NCBI GenBank assembly: GCA_009377525.1 | Contig: WHTW01000003.1 | Coordinates: 1 to 64,000, forward strand | Reading direction: 5' to 3' | Origin: Rhodospirillales bacterium | Lineage (GTDB): Bacteria > Pseudomonadota > Alphaproteobacteria > Reyranellales > Reyranellaceae | DNA length: 64,000 nucleotides | Shown here: positions 25,341 through 34,404 of the stretch, piece by piece | How the letters are laid out: each line of letters opens with the position of its first letter | Numbering within the stretch: position 1 is the stretch's first letter | Notes under the pieces: generated by a model | Seen by the model: only the letters and a program-made list of their open reading frames with translations | The model's database searches: none | Told to the model about the DNA's origin: nothing | Translations under genes and position numbers: made by a program

Positions 25341-25889
25341 ATGCCCTCGATCGTCGTCCTGGACGCCAACGTCCTGTTCTCGGCGCGCTTGCGCGATCTC
25401 TGGCTGCAGCTCTCGCAGGCTGGTGTTGTGCGCGTGTTCTGGACCGACGCCATCGAAGCTGAATGGACGGCAGCCGTCGGTCGCGCGCGGCCTGAGCTGT
25501 CCGGACTGGTGGCGCGCACCGTTTCGTTGATGCGGTCGGCTTTCCCGCTGTCGTACATCGCGAACGATCAACTGGCGGACGTCGCCTTCGGACTACCCGA
25601 TCCGCTGGACGAGCACGTTGCTCGCGCTGCGGCGGCGGTGTCCGGCGTCATCGTGACGTTCAATGTTTCCGATTTCCCCGAGTCGGCCTTGGAACCGCAC
25701 GGTCTGGTCGCCATGAGTCCCGACGAAGCACTGCTGGATCTTGCCAGGAACGACGAGATCGGTGTCCTCGAGAGCGTTCGCGCCATCCGGCTCAGGCTGA
25801 AGAACCCTCCGATCGCGGCGGACGCCTATGCTGCCGGCTTGGCCGCGATTTCCTGTCGGCAATTTGCGGGCGGTTCCCATCCAGAGTGA
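25341..25889 (+). CDS. PIN-domain toxin ribonuclease
   Basis: A 182-residue PIN-fold protein, expected to cleave RNA using divalent metal. Acidic residues are in the right places: D8 in IVVLDANVLF, a glutamate in AIEAEWTAAV, an aspartate in GLPDPLDEHV, and another in FNVSDFPESAL. The C-terminal third (about 130-182) is a helical extension seen in the subgroup with HTH antitoxins. It starts three bases after the antitoxin stop and is almost certainly co-transcribed. The acidic set looks complete, so the toxin is probably active. Confidence 0.87.
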   Translation: MPSIVVLDANVLFSARLRDLWLQLSQAGVVRVFWTDAIEAEWTAAVGRARPELSGLVARTVSLMRSAFPLSYIANDQLADVAFGLPDPLDEHVARAAAAVSGVIVTFNVSDFPESALEPHGLVAMSPDEALLDLARNDEIGVLESVRAIRLRLKNPPIAADAYAAGLAAISCRQFAGGSHPE

Positions 25890-26065
25890 CTGCACTGCCA
25901 GCACTTGGTTTGGGGCCCGCTCCGGCGCATTAATCATCGCACCCGATACTAAGTCGGCCACCCGATGAGCAGCCGGACCGCTAAGGCTTGTGACAGCAGT
26001 GACTGCATCTGCGGTTTTTCGCGTCGTACGGTACGCAGAAATAGGACCGATATTCTTTCGGCACT

Positions 26066-26100
26066 CCGGTTATTATCTTGTTGACTCGATTAATAACCGG
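26066..26100. promoter_or_regulatory. perfect 10-bp inverted repeat before the terminase-like gene
   Basis: CCGGTTATTA at 26066-26075 is matched by TAATAACCGG at 26091-26100 with a 15-base spacer. It ends 16 bp before the start at 26117, in an AT-rich patch. It could be an operator. The arm separation centre-to-centre is 25 bp, a little over two helical turns. It may also form an RNA hairpin in the leader. Confidence 0.5.
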
Positions 26101-26116
26101 GATTATTGTCCCTCCC

Positions 26117-26593
26117 ATGGCCAACCCAGGACGCCCCACCCTTTACAAACCCGACTATGCCCGGCAGGCGCACGATCATTGCCTGCTCGGCGCCACCAAT
26201 GCCGAGCTCGCCGCCCTGTTCGAGGTGGCGCCGCGCACCATCGACAACTGGATCGCCAACAATACCCCGTTCGCGCAGGCGGTGCGGGAGGGGCGCGCGG
26301 TGGCGGATGCCCATGTGGCGCGCTGCCTCTACGAGCGCGCCGTCGGCTACGATCGGACGGTCGAGCGCGTGGTGTGGCATCAGGGCCAGGAGCGGGTGGT
26401 CGCCAGCACGGTCCACTATCCGCCCAGCACCGGGGCCTGCATCTTCTGGCTGCGCAACCGGCGGCCCGACCTGTGGGGCAACCGGCGGCCCGACAACCAC
26501 GGCAACGAGGACGGTTACGACTGGGTCGCCGATCTCGACGCCGCGAGCGAACGTGCCCGCGACACCAGCGGACCCGCCGGCAGCGCGGCGTAG
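26117..26593 (+). CDS. orphan terminase-small-subunit-like HTH protein
   Basis: A 158-residue protein resembling the DNA-recognition (small) subunit of phage terminases: PDYARQAHDHCLLGATNAEL, then AALFEVAPRTIDNWIANN as the helix-turn-helix, then the coiled middle EGRAVADAHVARCLYERAVG and the FWLRNRRPDLWGNRR end typical of the family. No large subunit, portal or other phage gene is near. Such solitary copies are widespread in alphaproteobacteria and may work as regulators. The ATG at 26117 is preferred; the frame opens 13 codons earlier, inside the palindrome. Confidence 0.75.
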   Translation: MANPGRPTLYKPDYARQAHDHCLLGATNAELAALFEVAPRTIDNWIANNTPFAQAVREGRAVADAHVARCLYERAVGYDRTVERVVWHQGQERVVASTVHYPPSTGACIFWLRNRRPDLWGNRRPDNHGNEDGYDWVADLDAASERARDTSGPAGSAA

Positions 26594-26629
26594 TCGGGGG
26601 CGCGGCTCCAGCCGGGATGGACGGTGAGC

Positions 26630-28729
26630 CTACCGTCCCTCGCGCCACCAGGCGCTGCCGATCGCCAGCAGGAAGGCCATCGCCACCAGGATGCCGGGCA
26701 GCAGCGGGAGCTGGTTGATGCCGGCGACCGTGTAGCCCTCGTTGCGGCGCAGCCCGATCCAGTCGGAGCCGCCGGCGGCTCGGCCGGGGCGGACGGAGCG
26801 GATGTCGGGATCGCTGGTGTCGGCGAGCCACATGACCGAGCCGCCCGAGGCCTCGGCCAGCGGCTTGAGCTTGGCGTCGGTCGCGCGCACGTCGGAGAAT
26901 TCCAGCGGATCGGGACTGCCGACCGCGGCCACGGCCTTGAGGGTGCCGTCGTCGAAGCGGTACAGCCCGGGCTTGTCGACGTCGACCACACCCAGGCCCA
27001 GGCCGGGACTGGTCTGGCGCAGCTCGATGGTCCTGATGCTGCCGTCGGGCGCGGTCATGGTGACCTGCGGGAAGGTGGCGGCAAGAGTCCGGCGCGTCAC
27101 TTCGATGCGGCCGCCGACGGAGGTGGCGCGCAGCGCCTCCTCCTCGAGGTCGGGCTCCTTCATCAGCCAGTGCGCGGTGCGCCGCACCAGTTCCGGCTGC
27201 GGCCCGCCGCCGTCGATGCCGCGGTTCCACAGCCACAGATGATCGGACAGGAGCTGGGCGACGCGGCCCTCGCCGACGCGGTCGAGGACGATCAGCGGCC
27301 GCTCGTCGGCGCCCGACAGCACGGCATTGCCGCGCTCGGTGCGCGAGGTGACCAGGCGGAACCAGCGGCCCCAGTCGGGCTCCTTACCCGGATCGCCCAT
27401 CTGCGGCAGGTTGGCGGTGACGGGATGGCGCTGGCCGATCTCGGTGACCTTGGGCTTGAAGGGCGTCTCCAGCACGTCGCCCAGGGGTGCCGCCGGCAGC
27501 ACGGCGCCGAGCGGGGTGCGGTGGAGCGAGCGTTGCGTCGCGAACACCGGCCCGACCGAGACCAGCAGCGCCCCGCCGCCCCTCACGTATTCGGCGATGT
27601 TGCGGAAATACTCGCGGGTGATGAGGCTGCCCTGCTCGTAGCGGTCGAAGATGACGAGGTCGAATTCCTTCAGCTTCTGCTCGAACAGCTCGCGCATCGG
27701 GAAGACGATCAGGCTGAGCTCGCGCACCGGCGTGAAGTCGTCCTTCTGCGGCGTGCGCAGGATGGTGAAGTGGACGAGGTCGACGGCGGGGTCGCTCTTC
27801 AGCAGGTTCCGCCATGCCCGCTCGCCCTGGTAGGGCTCGCCCGAGACCAGCAGCACGCGCAGCCGGTCGCGCACGCCGCTGATGGTGAACAGGCCGCGGT
27901 TGTTGTCGAGGGTGAGCTCGCTCTGGCCGGGCGCCACCTCGAGCTCGACGACGTTGGCGCCGGGATTGCCGACGGTGATCGGCAGCTCGACCGATTTGCC
28001 GACCGGCACGTCGATGCGGCGCACGACCTCGCCGTTCACCGACAGCGTCACCGGCGCGGTGCCGCCGGCGGGATCCTCGATCTTGAACTTGGTGGTGACC
28101 TCGCGGCCGACCACGCCATAGCGCGGTGCCTGCTCGAGCACGATCAGCCGGTCGCGTTCGTTCTTCTTGCCGGCGATCAGGGCATGGACCGGCGCGCCGC
28201 CGAGCTCGGGCGGCAGGTTCTTGTCGGAGTCGATGGCGGGCACGTCGTGCACCTGGCCGTCGGTCAGCAGCACCACGCCGGCCAGCCGCTCCGGCGGCAC
28301 CTCGACCAGGGCCGAGCGCATGGTCTCGATCAGGCGCGTTCCGCCCGGCCGCTCGCTGCCGAGCTGGATGTGCGAGGGCGGCAGGACGGCTTCGCGGACT
28401 TCCAGTCCTTCCTGCTGGCCGAGCTTGCGTTTCAGTGCCTCGCGCGCGGCCTGGACCTGGGTGCGGCGCTCGCCGATCGACATGGAATCGGAATCGTCGA
28501 CCACGACCAGCGCCACGTCGGCGATCGGCTTGCGCTGCTCCTCGACCAGGGAGGGGTTGGCCAGCGCCAGCAGCACCACGGCGAGCGTGCCCAGCCGCCA
28601 GAAGGTGCCGCGCGCGCGGGCGGCGAGGCTGAGCGCGATCAGCACCAGCCCGATCGCGCCCAAGCCGGCCAGGATCTCCCATGAGAGCAGGGGATCAAAA
28701 GCGACGGAGACGGCGGAGGTCGGGTTCAT
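26630..28729 (-). CDS. membrane protein with vWA-like and glutamine-amidotransferase-like regions
   Basis: A 699-residue inner-membrane protein of the MoxR-linked cluster. Two transmembrane helices open it (residues 15-37, 44-58), followed by a vWA-like region (VALVVVDDSDSMSIGERR; MIDAS-type D-x-S-x-S), a beta-sandwich, then a class I glutamine-amidotransferase-like fold around residues 350-480 (LVIFDRYEQG, RGGGALLVSVGP). The catalytic Cys-His pair of true amidotransferases is not evident. A last helix lies near 673-692. It is translationally coupled to the preceding DUF4159 gene by an ATGA overlap. Role in cell-envelope assembly or chaperone-like maturation is inferred from the MoxR context. 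Confidence 0.82.
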   Translation of the reverse strand: MNPTSAVSVAFDPLLSWEILAGLGAIGLVLIALSLAARARGTFWRLGTLAVVLLALANPSLVEEQRKPIADVALVVVDDSDSMSIGERRTQVQAAREALKRKLGQQEGLEVREAVLPPSHIQLGSERPGGTRLIETMRSALVEVPPERLAGVVLLTDGQVHDVPAIDSDKNLPPELGGAPVHALIAGKKNERDRLIVLEQAPRYGVVGREVTTKFKIEDPAGGTAPVTLSVNGEVVRRIDVPVGKSVELPITVGNPGANVVELEVAPGQSELTLDNNRGLFTISGVRDRLRVLLVSGEPYQGERAWRNLLKSDPAVDLVHFTILRTPQKDDFTPVRELSLIVFPMRELFEQKLKEFDLVIFDRYEQGSLITREYFRNIAEYVRGGGALLVSVGPVFATQRSLHRTPLGAVLPAAPLGDVLETPFKPKVTEIGQRHPVTANLPQMGDPGKEPDWGRWFRLVTSRTERGNAVLSGADERPLIVLDRVGEGRVAQLLSDHLWLWNRGIDGGGPQPELVRRTAHWLMKEPDLEEEALRATSVGGRIEVTRRTLAATFPQVTMTAPDGSIRTIELRQTSPGLGLGVVDVDKPGLYRFDDGTLKAVAAVGSPDPLEFSDVRATDAKLKPLAEASGGSVMWLADTSDPDIRSVRPGRAAGGSDWIGLRRNEGYTVAGINQLPLLPGILVAMAFLLAIGSAWWREGR

Positions 28730-31473
28730 CGCCGGAGCCTCTGCATGATGTCCTGCATGTGGACCATGTCGTCCTTGTAGTTGCCGGTCAGCGCATGCAT
28801 CACCAGGTTCACGCCGACGCGGTACGACATCTCGCGCTGGGTCTCGCCGTTCGGCTGCACCGGCATGACGCCGCGGCCGCGGTGGTCGGCCGCCCAGGCG
28901 CCGACATAGTCGTTGGAGCCGATGACCACGGTGGTGACGCCGTCATTGACGCGCCCGCCGCCCGGCTCGATCCAGAGCTTGCCGCCCGTCCAGCGGCCCG
29001 GCATGTCCGACAACAGATAGAACGACTTGGTCAGCACGTGCTCGGGCGGCATGGCGACCAGTGGCGGGATCTCCACGCCGCCCAGCAGGCGCTTCAGGTC
29101 GGGGTTGCCGCCGGCCGGCCGGTCGAAGCTCATGTGCTGGTCGCGCGTGTCGATGAACAGGATGCCGCCGGTGCGCAGGTAGCGGTCCAGCGCCGCCGCG
29201 GCGCGCGGCGACAGCGCCGGCTGGGTCGGCGTGATCGCCCAGTAGATCAGAGGGTAGAGGCGCGGCTCGTCGTTCTCGAGGTCGAGGCCGACCGGATCGG
29301 CCGGCTCGACCGAGGTGCGGCTGCGCAGGATCTCGCTCAGCCCTTCGAGGCCCTGCCTGGTGAGGTCGTCGACTTCCTTGTCGCCGGTGATGATGTAGGC
29401 GAGCCGGATGTCGAGCGCGCCCTTGAGGGCCTGCTCTTCGCTCAGCGGCGTCGGACCAGGGCGCTGGTCGGCAGCGTCGGCGTTGGGCGTCGGCAGGAAG
29501 ACGGCGGCGGCCAGCAGGAGGGCGGCGGGGGCCGCGCGGCCAAAGCGGAAGGCGCGGCCCATCAGCCCGCGCATCGACAGCGAGATGAAGATGTCGGCCA
29601 GCAGCAGGATCAGCGCGGCCAGCAGGAACCACTTGGAGAGATCGGTCTCGCCGCCTTCGCTCAGCTGGTCGGTGCTGACGCCGCCGGGCAGCACGATCGG
29701 CTTGGGCTCGCCGACGCGGCCGCCGAGGTTGAAGGCGACCTGGGCATTCTCGTCGCCATAGAGCCCGGGCGGCGTGGTCGGCTTGGGCTTAAACGTCTCG
29801 TTGGCGTCGGCCGGCAGGATCTGCACGCCGGCGGGCGGGGCGCCCAGGCGGCCGAAGCCGTCGAGGGTGCGCCAGGGCTTCAGCGCCTTGTTGACGCCGT
29901 CGCCGGCGATGCCGCGCGACAGCGTGACGAGACGCTGCAGCATGTTCACGAACAGGCCGCTCAGCGCCATGTTGCTCCAGCCGGTGTTGGCGGTGGTGTG
30001 GATCAGCACCAGGTAACCCTGCCCGCGCTTCTCGCCCGTGACCAGCGGCGTGCCATCGGCCAGCCGCGCCCAGGTCTTGTCGGCGAGGTCGGGGGTGGGC
30101 TCGGCCAGCACCTGCTGGCTGATGCGCACGTCCTCGGGGATCGGGATGCCGAGGAAGGGGCTGTTGGCCGGGAATTCGGCCAGCGCGCTGGGCTGGCCCC
30201 AGCTCATGACGCCGCCCAGGGCGCGGTCGCCGAGACGCAGGCGCGTCGGCACCAGCGGATCGTTGCCGGCAGCGAGGTTGGGGCCGGCGAAGCGCACGGC
30301 GACGCCGCCGCGCTCGATCCACTTGGCGATCTCCTCGCGGTCGTTGGCCGAGGGCGCGGCGCCGTCGGGGACCAGCAGCACGGCGGTGCTGCGGTTCAGG
30401 ACCGTCTCGCGATCGCCGATGGTCAGGCTGACGTAGGGATCGAGGGCGCGCTCGAGGAAGTAGACCTCCTGCAGCAGCGGCTGGCCGGCGGCGGTCGGCC
30501 GCTCGCCCAGGACCGCGACGGGCCGGCGGCGATGGCGCTCGTCGAGCAGCACGGCGGAGCCCGCGCCGCCCTGGGTCTCGATGTCGAGACGGGCCATGCG
30601 GTTGCGCAGCTCGGGCGGCGCCGCCAGGACGCCTTCGCCCTTGGTGGCGGTGGCGGCGAAGTCGAGATCGATGCGGGCGACGAGGCGGCCGCCTTCGTCC
30701 GACGCCTGGACGGCGATCTTGCGCGGGCCGTCGGCCTCCGGACGCAGCGCCTGCACCTTGAGATCGCGGCCTTCGGCGACCGGCGGCAGCAGAAGGAGAG
30801 GCGTGGTCGCCTGGTCGGGCAGCAGCACCTGCAGGCCGTCGAATTTGCGCAGGCGCTCGGTGAGCTTCGACGTGCCCTCGTCCTCCAGGCCGTCGCTCAG
30901 CCAGACGACGTAGGAACCGGGATCGACCTGCATCTGGTCGATGGCGGTGACGGCGGCGGCGCGGTCGGTCGGCCACGGCTTGGGACGGAAGGCGCGCAGG
31001 ATGGTGCGGGCCTCGTCGGGGCGCATGGCGCCGCGCTTGGGCGCCGGCGCGTCGATTGGCAGGGGTGCGGTGCCGGTCAGCACGACCGGGCGCTGCGCCC
31101 GCTCGGCGCGCTGGATCAGGCGCTCGGCATGGGCGATGCGGGTGGTCCAGCCCGGCGCCGACGACCAGCCGTCGTCGATCACCAGCAGCAAGGGGCCGCG
31201 GCCCGGCAGGTCGGCCTGCGGGTTCAGCAGCGGCCGGGCGACGGCCAGGATCAGCGCGGTGGTGAGCAGCAGGCGCAGCAGCAGGAGCCACCACGGCATC
31301 TTCATCGGCGTCTGCTCGGTCGGCTCGAGCCCGATCAACAGCCGGATCGCCGGGAAGCGCACCAGCTTGGGCAGCGGCGGGATCATGCGCAGCAGCCAGT
31401 AGATCACCGGCAGCACCAGCAGCAGCGCGAGCATGCCCGGTGCGGCGAAAGCGAAGGCACCGAGGCTCAGCAT
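28726..31473 (-). CDS. DUF4159 / BatA-like membrane protein
   Basis: A 915-residue protein. The N-terminus is BatA-like: two helices (APGMLALLLVLPVIYWLL, LLLLRLLLTTALILAV) and a degenerate vWA fold (LLLVIDDGWSSAPGW). A central GATase-like region and two helices near 640-680 follow. The last 215 residues are the DUF4159 domain (LAYIITGDKEVDDLTRQGL, YPLIYWAITPTQPALSPRAA, FIDTRDQ, GKLWIEPGG). The start is the ATG at 31473; the open frame continues upstream into a palindromic repeat and is not real coding. It belongs to the moxR-DUF58-DUF4159-vWA set, but a 50-bp palindrome separates it from the DUF58 gene. Confidence 0.85.
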   Translation of the reverse strand: MLSLGAFAFAAPGMLALLLVLPVIYWLLRMIPPLPKLVRFPAIRLLIGLEPTEQTPMKMPWWLLLLRLLLTTALILAVARPLLNPQADLPGRGPLLLVIDDGWSSAPGWTTRIAHAERLIQRAERAQRPVVLTGTAPLPIDAPAPKRGAMRPDEARTILRAFRPKPWPTDRAAAVTAIDQMQVDPGSYVVWLSDGLEDEGTSKLTERLRKFDGLQVLLPDQATTPLLLLPPVAEGRDLKVQALRPEADGPRKIAVQASDEGGRLVARIDLDFAATATKGEGVLAAPPELRNRMARLDIETQGGAGSAVLLDERHRRRPVAVLGERPTAAGQPLLQEVYFLERALDPYVSLTIGDRETVLNRSTAVLLVPDGAAPSANDREEIAKWIERGGVAVRFAGPNLAAGNDPLVPTRLRLGDRALGGVMSWGQPSALAEFPANSPFLGIPIPEDVRISQQVLAEPTPDLADKTWARLADGTPLVTGEKRGQGYLVLIHTTANTGWSNMALSGLFVNMLQRLVTLSRGIAGDGVNKALKPWRTLDGFGRLGAPPAGVQILPADANETFKPKPTTPPGLYGDENAQVAFNLGGRVGEPKPIVLPGGVSTDQLSEGGETDLSKWFLLAALILLLADIFISLSMRGLMGRAFRFGRAAPAALLLAAAVFLPTPNADAADQRPGPTPLSEEQALKGALDIRLAYIITGDKEVDDLTRQGLEGLSEILRSRTSVEPADPVGLDLENDEPRLYPLIYWAITPTQPALSPRAAAALDRYLRTGGILFIDTRDQHMSFDRPAGGNPDLKRLLGGVEIPPLVAMPPEHVLTKSFYLLSDMPGRWTGGKLWIEPGGGRVNDGVTTVVIGSNDYVGAWAADHRGRGVMPVQPNGETQREMSYRVGVNLVMHALTGNYKDDMVHMQDIMQRLRR

Positions 31474-31479
31474 TCTTTT

Positions 31480-31529
31480 GGACCGCGCGCATCCTGCGCG
31501 CTCATGAGCGCGCAGGATGCGCGCGGTCC
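31480..31529. repeat. perfect 50-bp palindrome (GGACCGC family)
   Basis: The 25 bases starting GGACCGCGCGCATCCTGCGC are followed directly by their exact reverse complement, with no loop. The flank reads GGAAGAGCATGA, as in other copies. It lies in the 87-bp gap between the DUF58 and DUF4159 genes, six bases upstream of the DUF4159 start codon on the minus strand. Confidence 0.9.
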
Positions 31530-31560
31530 GGAAGAGCATGAACGCATGTGTTTCATCACG

Positions 31561-32466
31561 TCACGCCGCCGTCAGCCGACGCAGGTCGGCCATGGCGAGA
31601 TAGAGCGACAGCAGCACGGTCTGCGGCGACTTGTCGGTGCGATGCAGATGCACCGTCCAGTCGGTCGGGCGCGTCAGCCGATGCAGGCCTTCCTTCTGTG
31701 CCGCCAGCCGCGCACCGTAGGCCTGCCGCACGCCCTCGACGCGGCGGATGGTGTGCTGGCCCTCGGCTTCGAGGCCCTCGAACTTCACATGGCCGTCGAA
31801 CGGCAGGTCCTCCTCGGCGGGATCGAGCACCTGCACCAGATGGCCGCGCACGCCGCCCGAGGCGTAGTGCCGGATCACCGCCTCGACCTTGTCCAGCGGA
31901 TCGAGCCAGTCGGACACCAGCACGACCGTGCCGTGCGCCGGCAGCGGCAGCATGGGCGGCAGGCTGGGCGGCGTCTTGCCCGCTTCCGCCGACTGGCGCC
32001 CTTCCTCGAACAGCGTCTCGGCGATGCGGCGCACGGCGATGCGGCCCGAGCTCGGGCGCATGCCCGAGCCCAGCACGGTGACGCGCTCGCCGGCGTCGGC
32101 CAGCAGGCTCGCCAGGGCGAGCGTGATCAGCTCGGCGCGCACCGCCTTGGGGTCGATGTTCCTGAGCGAGGCGTATTGCATCGAGGGCGAGGCGTCGCGC
32201 CACAGCCAGACGCTGGCGGCGGCCTCCCACTCGGTCTCGCGCACGAACAGATGCCGGCTGCGCGCGCTCTGGCGCCAGTCGATCTGGCTGGCGCTGTCGC
32301 CGTCGCGATAGGGCCGGTACTGCCAGAAGGCATCGCCCTGGCCGACGCGCCGCCTGCCGTGCACCCCCTGGATCACGGTCGCCGCCACGCGATCGGCCGC
32401 CACCATCAGCGCGGGCAGCGTGCCGGCCAGTTCCAGCGAGCGGTGAAGGGTCGAGGGGGACGCCAT
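31561..32466 (-). CDS. DUF58 domain protein
   Basis: A 301-residue cytoplasmic protein, partner of MoxR ATPases. The DUF58 signature is at residues 35-85: GVHGRRRVGQGDAFWQYRPY, GDSASQIDWRQSARS and LFVRETEWE. A vWA-like fold follows with WRDASPSM in place of the MIDAS motif. The family is thought to act with MoxR in assembling or activating envelope or metal-dependent proteins. It starts at 32466, 105 bp after the moxR stop, the gap being filled by a palindromic repeat. Confidence 0.9.
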   Translation of the reverse strand: MASPSTLHRSLELAGTLPALMVAADRVAATVIQGVHGRRRVGQGDAFWQYRPYRDGDSASQIDWRQSARSRHLFVRETEWEAAASVWLWRDASPSMQYASLRNIDPKAVRAELITLALASLLADAGERVTVLGSGMRPSSGRIAVRRIAETLFEEGRQSAEAGKTPPSLPPMLPLPAHGTVVLVSDWLDPLDKVEAVIRHYASGGVRGHLVQVLDPAEEDLPFDGHVKFEGLEAEGQHTIRRVEGVRQAYGARLAAQKEGLHRLTRPTDWTVHLHRTDKSPQTVLLSLYLAMADLRRLTAA

Positions 32467-32493
32467 CTACTGTTCTTGACCGTTCAGGTTCAT

Positions 32494-32556
32494 CGGAGCG
32501 CGAACCTCCAGGTCCGCATCATCGAGCATGAGCGGACCTGGAGGTCGGCGCTCCGG
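32494..32556. repeat. GGAGCGC-family palindromic repeat
   Basis: CGGAGCGCGAACCTCCAGGTCCGC on the left pairs imperfectly with GCGGACCTGGAGGTCGGCGCTCCGG on the right around ATCATCGAGCATGA. The GGAAGA flank follows. It lies between moxR and the DUF58 gene. Confidence 0.85.
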
Positions 32557-32571
32557 AAGAAAATGCATAAG

Positions 32572-33585
32572 CTACGCCAACCGTGCGCACATCTGATTGA
32601 TCACCGTCTCGACCGTGATGCCCTCGGCGCGGGCCGAGAAGTTCACCGCCATGCGATGACGCAGGATGGGACCCGCCAGGGCCACGACGTCGTCGACCGA
32701 CGGCGCGAGACGGCCCTGGATGATGGCGCGCGCACGGCAGGCCAGCATGAAGGCCTGGCTGGCGCGCGGGCCGGGGCCCCAGGCGACGCGCTGTTTCACG
32801 ACGTCGAGGTCGCTCGTTTCGGGACGGCCGGCGCGCACCAGCTTGAGGATGGCGTCGACCACGCTCTCGCCGATCGGGAGCCGACGGACCAGCGCCTGGG
32901 CCGCCATCAGGTCGGTCGGTGTCAGCGTCCGGCTGGCGACGGCCGTGGTGGCGCCGGTTGTGCCGATCATGATCTGGCGCTCGGCCGATTCGTCCGGGTA
33001 ACCGACATCGACCTGCAGCAGGAAGCGGTCGAGCTGGGCCTCGGGCAGGGGATAAGTGCCTTCCTGCTCCAGCGGGTTCTGGGTGGCGAGCACGTGGAAG
33101 GGCGCCGGCAGGTCGTAGCGCTTGCCGGCGACGGTGACGTGCCGCTCCTGCATGCTCTGCAGCAGTGCCGACTGGGTGCGCGGGCTGGCGCGGTTGATTT
33201 CGTCGGCCATCAGGAGCTGGGCGAAGACCGGGCCCTCGATGAAGCGGAAGGAGCGGCGGCCGGCGTCGCTTTCCTCGAGCACCTCGGAGCCCAGGATGTC
33301 GGCCGGCATCAGGTCGGGGGTGAACTGGATGCGCTTGGCTTCCATGCCCAGCACCACGCCCAAAGTCTCGACCAGCTTGGTCTTGGCGAGGCCGGGAACA
33401 CCGATCAACAACAGGTGGCCGCCCGAGAGCAGCGCAACCAGGGTTTGATCGATGACATCCTGCTGGCCATAAATGACCTTGCTGATCGACGCGCGTGCGG
33501 CCCGGAGCTGGGTGCCCAGGCGCTCGATGTCGGCCAGGGCGGCGAGGGCATCGGCATCGGTCGCGGTCGAAGTGTCTGGGGGCAC
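32572..33585 (-). CDS. MoxR family AAA+ ATPase
   Basis: A cytoplasmic AAA+ ATPase of 337 residues that remodels partner proteins. Walker A is GVPGLAKTK, Walker B LLMADEINR, followed by sensor 1 LATQNPLEQEG and the PLPEAQLDRF arginine-finger region, with a lid domain to the end. The start is taken as the GTG at 33585, eight bases after CAGGAG; the ATG at 33654 would overlap the divergent NUDIX start. It is the first gene of the moxR-DUF58-DUF4159-vWA operon. Confidence 0.92.
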   Translation of the reverse strand: MPPDTSTATDADALAALADIERLGTQLRAARASISKVIYGQQDVIDQTLVALLSGGHLLLIGVPGLAKTKLVETLGVVLGMEAKRIQFTPDLMPADILGSEVLEESDAGRRSFRFIEGPVFAQLLMADEINRASPRTQSALLQSMQERHVTVAGKRYDLPAPFHVLATQNPLEQEGTYPLPEAQLDRFLLQVDVGYPDESAERQIMIGTTGATTAVASRTLTPTDLMAAQALVRRLPIGESVVDAILKLVRAGRPETSDLDVVKQRVAWGPGPRASQAFMLACRARAIIQGRLAPSVDDVVALAGPILRHRMAVNFSARAEGITVETVINQMCARLA

Positions 33586-33652
33586 CGGGGCGCTCCTGTT
33601 GTCCGAGGGATTAAAGGTCAGGGAAGCCCAGAATTGAGGCCGGAACAAGGGC

Positions 33653-34279
33653 ATGACGGTTGACGAAATTGTGCAGCGGGTAGGCGAACGCAGCAGGCTC
33701 TTGGCATCCGGGTTGCCTGTGACCAAGCCACCTCTGGGAAGCGACTTCTCGCTGAACGGCGTGGTGCCTGCACCGACCGCCTTCCGGCCGGCGGCGGTGC
33801 TTGTCCCGCTGGTCCGGCGCGAGCCCGGAATCACGGTGCTGCTGACCCAGCGCACCGAGGATATGCCGAGCCATGCCGGCCAGATCGCCTTCCCCGGCGG
33901 CCGCAAGCAGCAGGAGGACGCCGACGCCCGCGCCACCGCCCTGCGCGAAACCGAGGAAGAAGTAGGGCTGTCGCGCACATTCGTCGACGTGATCGGTCCA
34001 GTCGATCCCTACCGGACGGGCACGGGTTACGAGATCATCCCGGTGGTGGGGATCGTCACACCGGGATTCACCATCCATGCAGACCCGCGCGAGGTCGCCG
34101 ACGTGTTCGAGGTGCCGCTGGCGCACTTCCTCGACGAGAAGAACCATCGCATCGACAGCCGTATCTGGCAGGGCCGCGAGCGGCGTTACTACGCCATGCC
34201 CTACGGCGATCGCTACATCTGGGGGGCGACCGCGGGTATGTTGAAGAATCTGCACTTCGTCCTGACGAACGGCGGTTAG
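33653..34279 (+). CDS. NUDIX hydrolase, CoA pyrophosphatase type (NudL-like)
   Basis: A 208-residue enzyme expected to cleave CoA and its derivatives to phosphopantetheine forms and 3',5'-ADP. The CoA-specific pattern TQRTEDMPSHAGQIAFPGG leads directly into the Nudix box, which retains the REXXEEXG core (RETEEEVGL) at about residues 97-107. Length fits the family. It is divergent from moxR with 67 bp between starts and is followed by a small membrane protein and cca in the same direction. Confidence 0.92.
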   Translation: MTVDEIVQRVGERSRLLASGLPVTKPPLGSDFSLNGVVPAPTAFRPAAVLVPLVRREPGITVLLTQRTEDMPSHAGQIAFPGGRKQQEDADARATALRETEEEVGLSRTFVDVIGPVDPYRTGTGYEIIPVVGIVTPGFTIHADPREVADVFEVPLAHFLDEKNHRIDSRIWQGRERRYYAMPYGDRYIWGATAGMLKNLHFVLTNGG

Positions 34280-34307
34280 TGCATGTCCCGATTGAATAGC
34301 CTCATGG

Positions 34308-34391
34308 TCTTCCGGACCGCGCGCTGGGTCGCGTCTGACGCGACCTACTCGCGCGCTCATGAGGCGCGCGAGACGCGCGCGGTCCGGAAGA
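34308..34391. repeat. GGACCGC-family palindromic repeat with internal stem
   Basis: TCTTCCGGACCGCGCGC on the left pairs with GCGCGCGGTCCGGAAGA on the right. Inside is a second stem, GGTCGCGTC / GACGCGACC, and then GCGCGCTCATGAGGCGCGC. It fills the gap between the NUDIX and DUF6111-like genes. Confidence 0.88.
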
Positions 34392-34404
34392 GAACGGATT
34401 AGCC

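Noticed and set aside
26117-26593. Prophage starting at the terminase-like gene
   Set aside because: No large terminase subunit, portal, capsid, tail, integrase or attachment repeat is near; following genes are a chromosomal MoxR cluster.
31480-31529. Palindromes as CRISPR repeats
   Set aside because: The elements lie singly in separate gaps with genes between them; there are no regular spacers and no cas genes.
28681-33663. A 1660-codon plus-strand open frame
   Set aside because: It is antisense to the vWA, DUF4159, DUF58 and moxR genes, all of which have clear family motifs; its composition (His, Gln, Arg, Gly rich) is typical of an antisense shadow.
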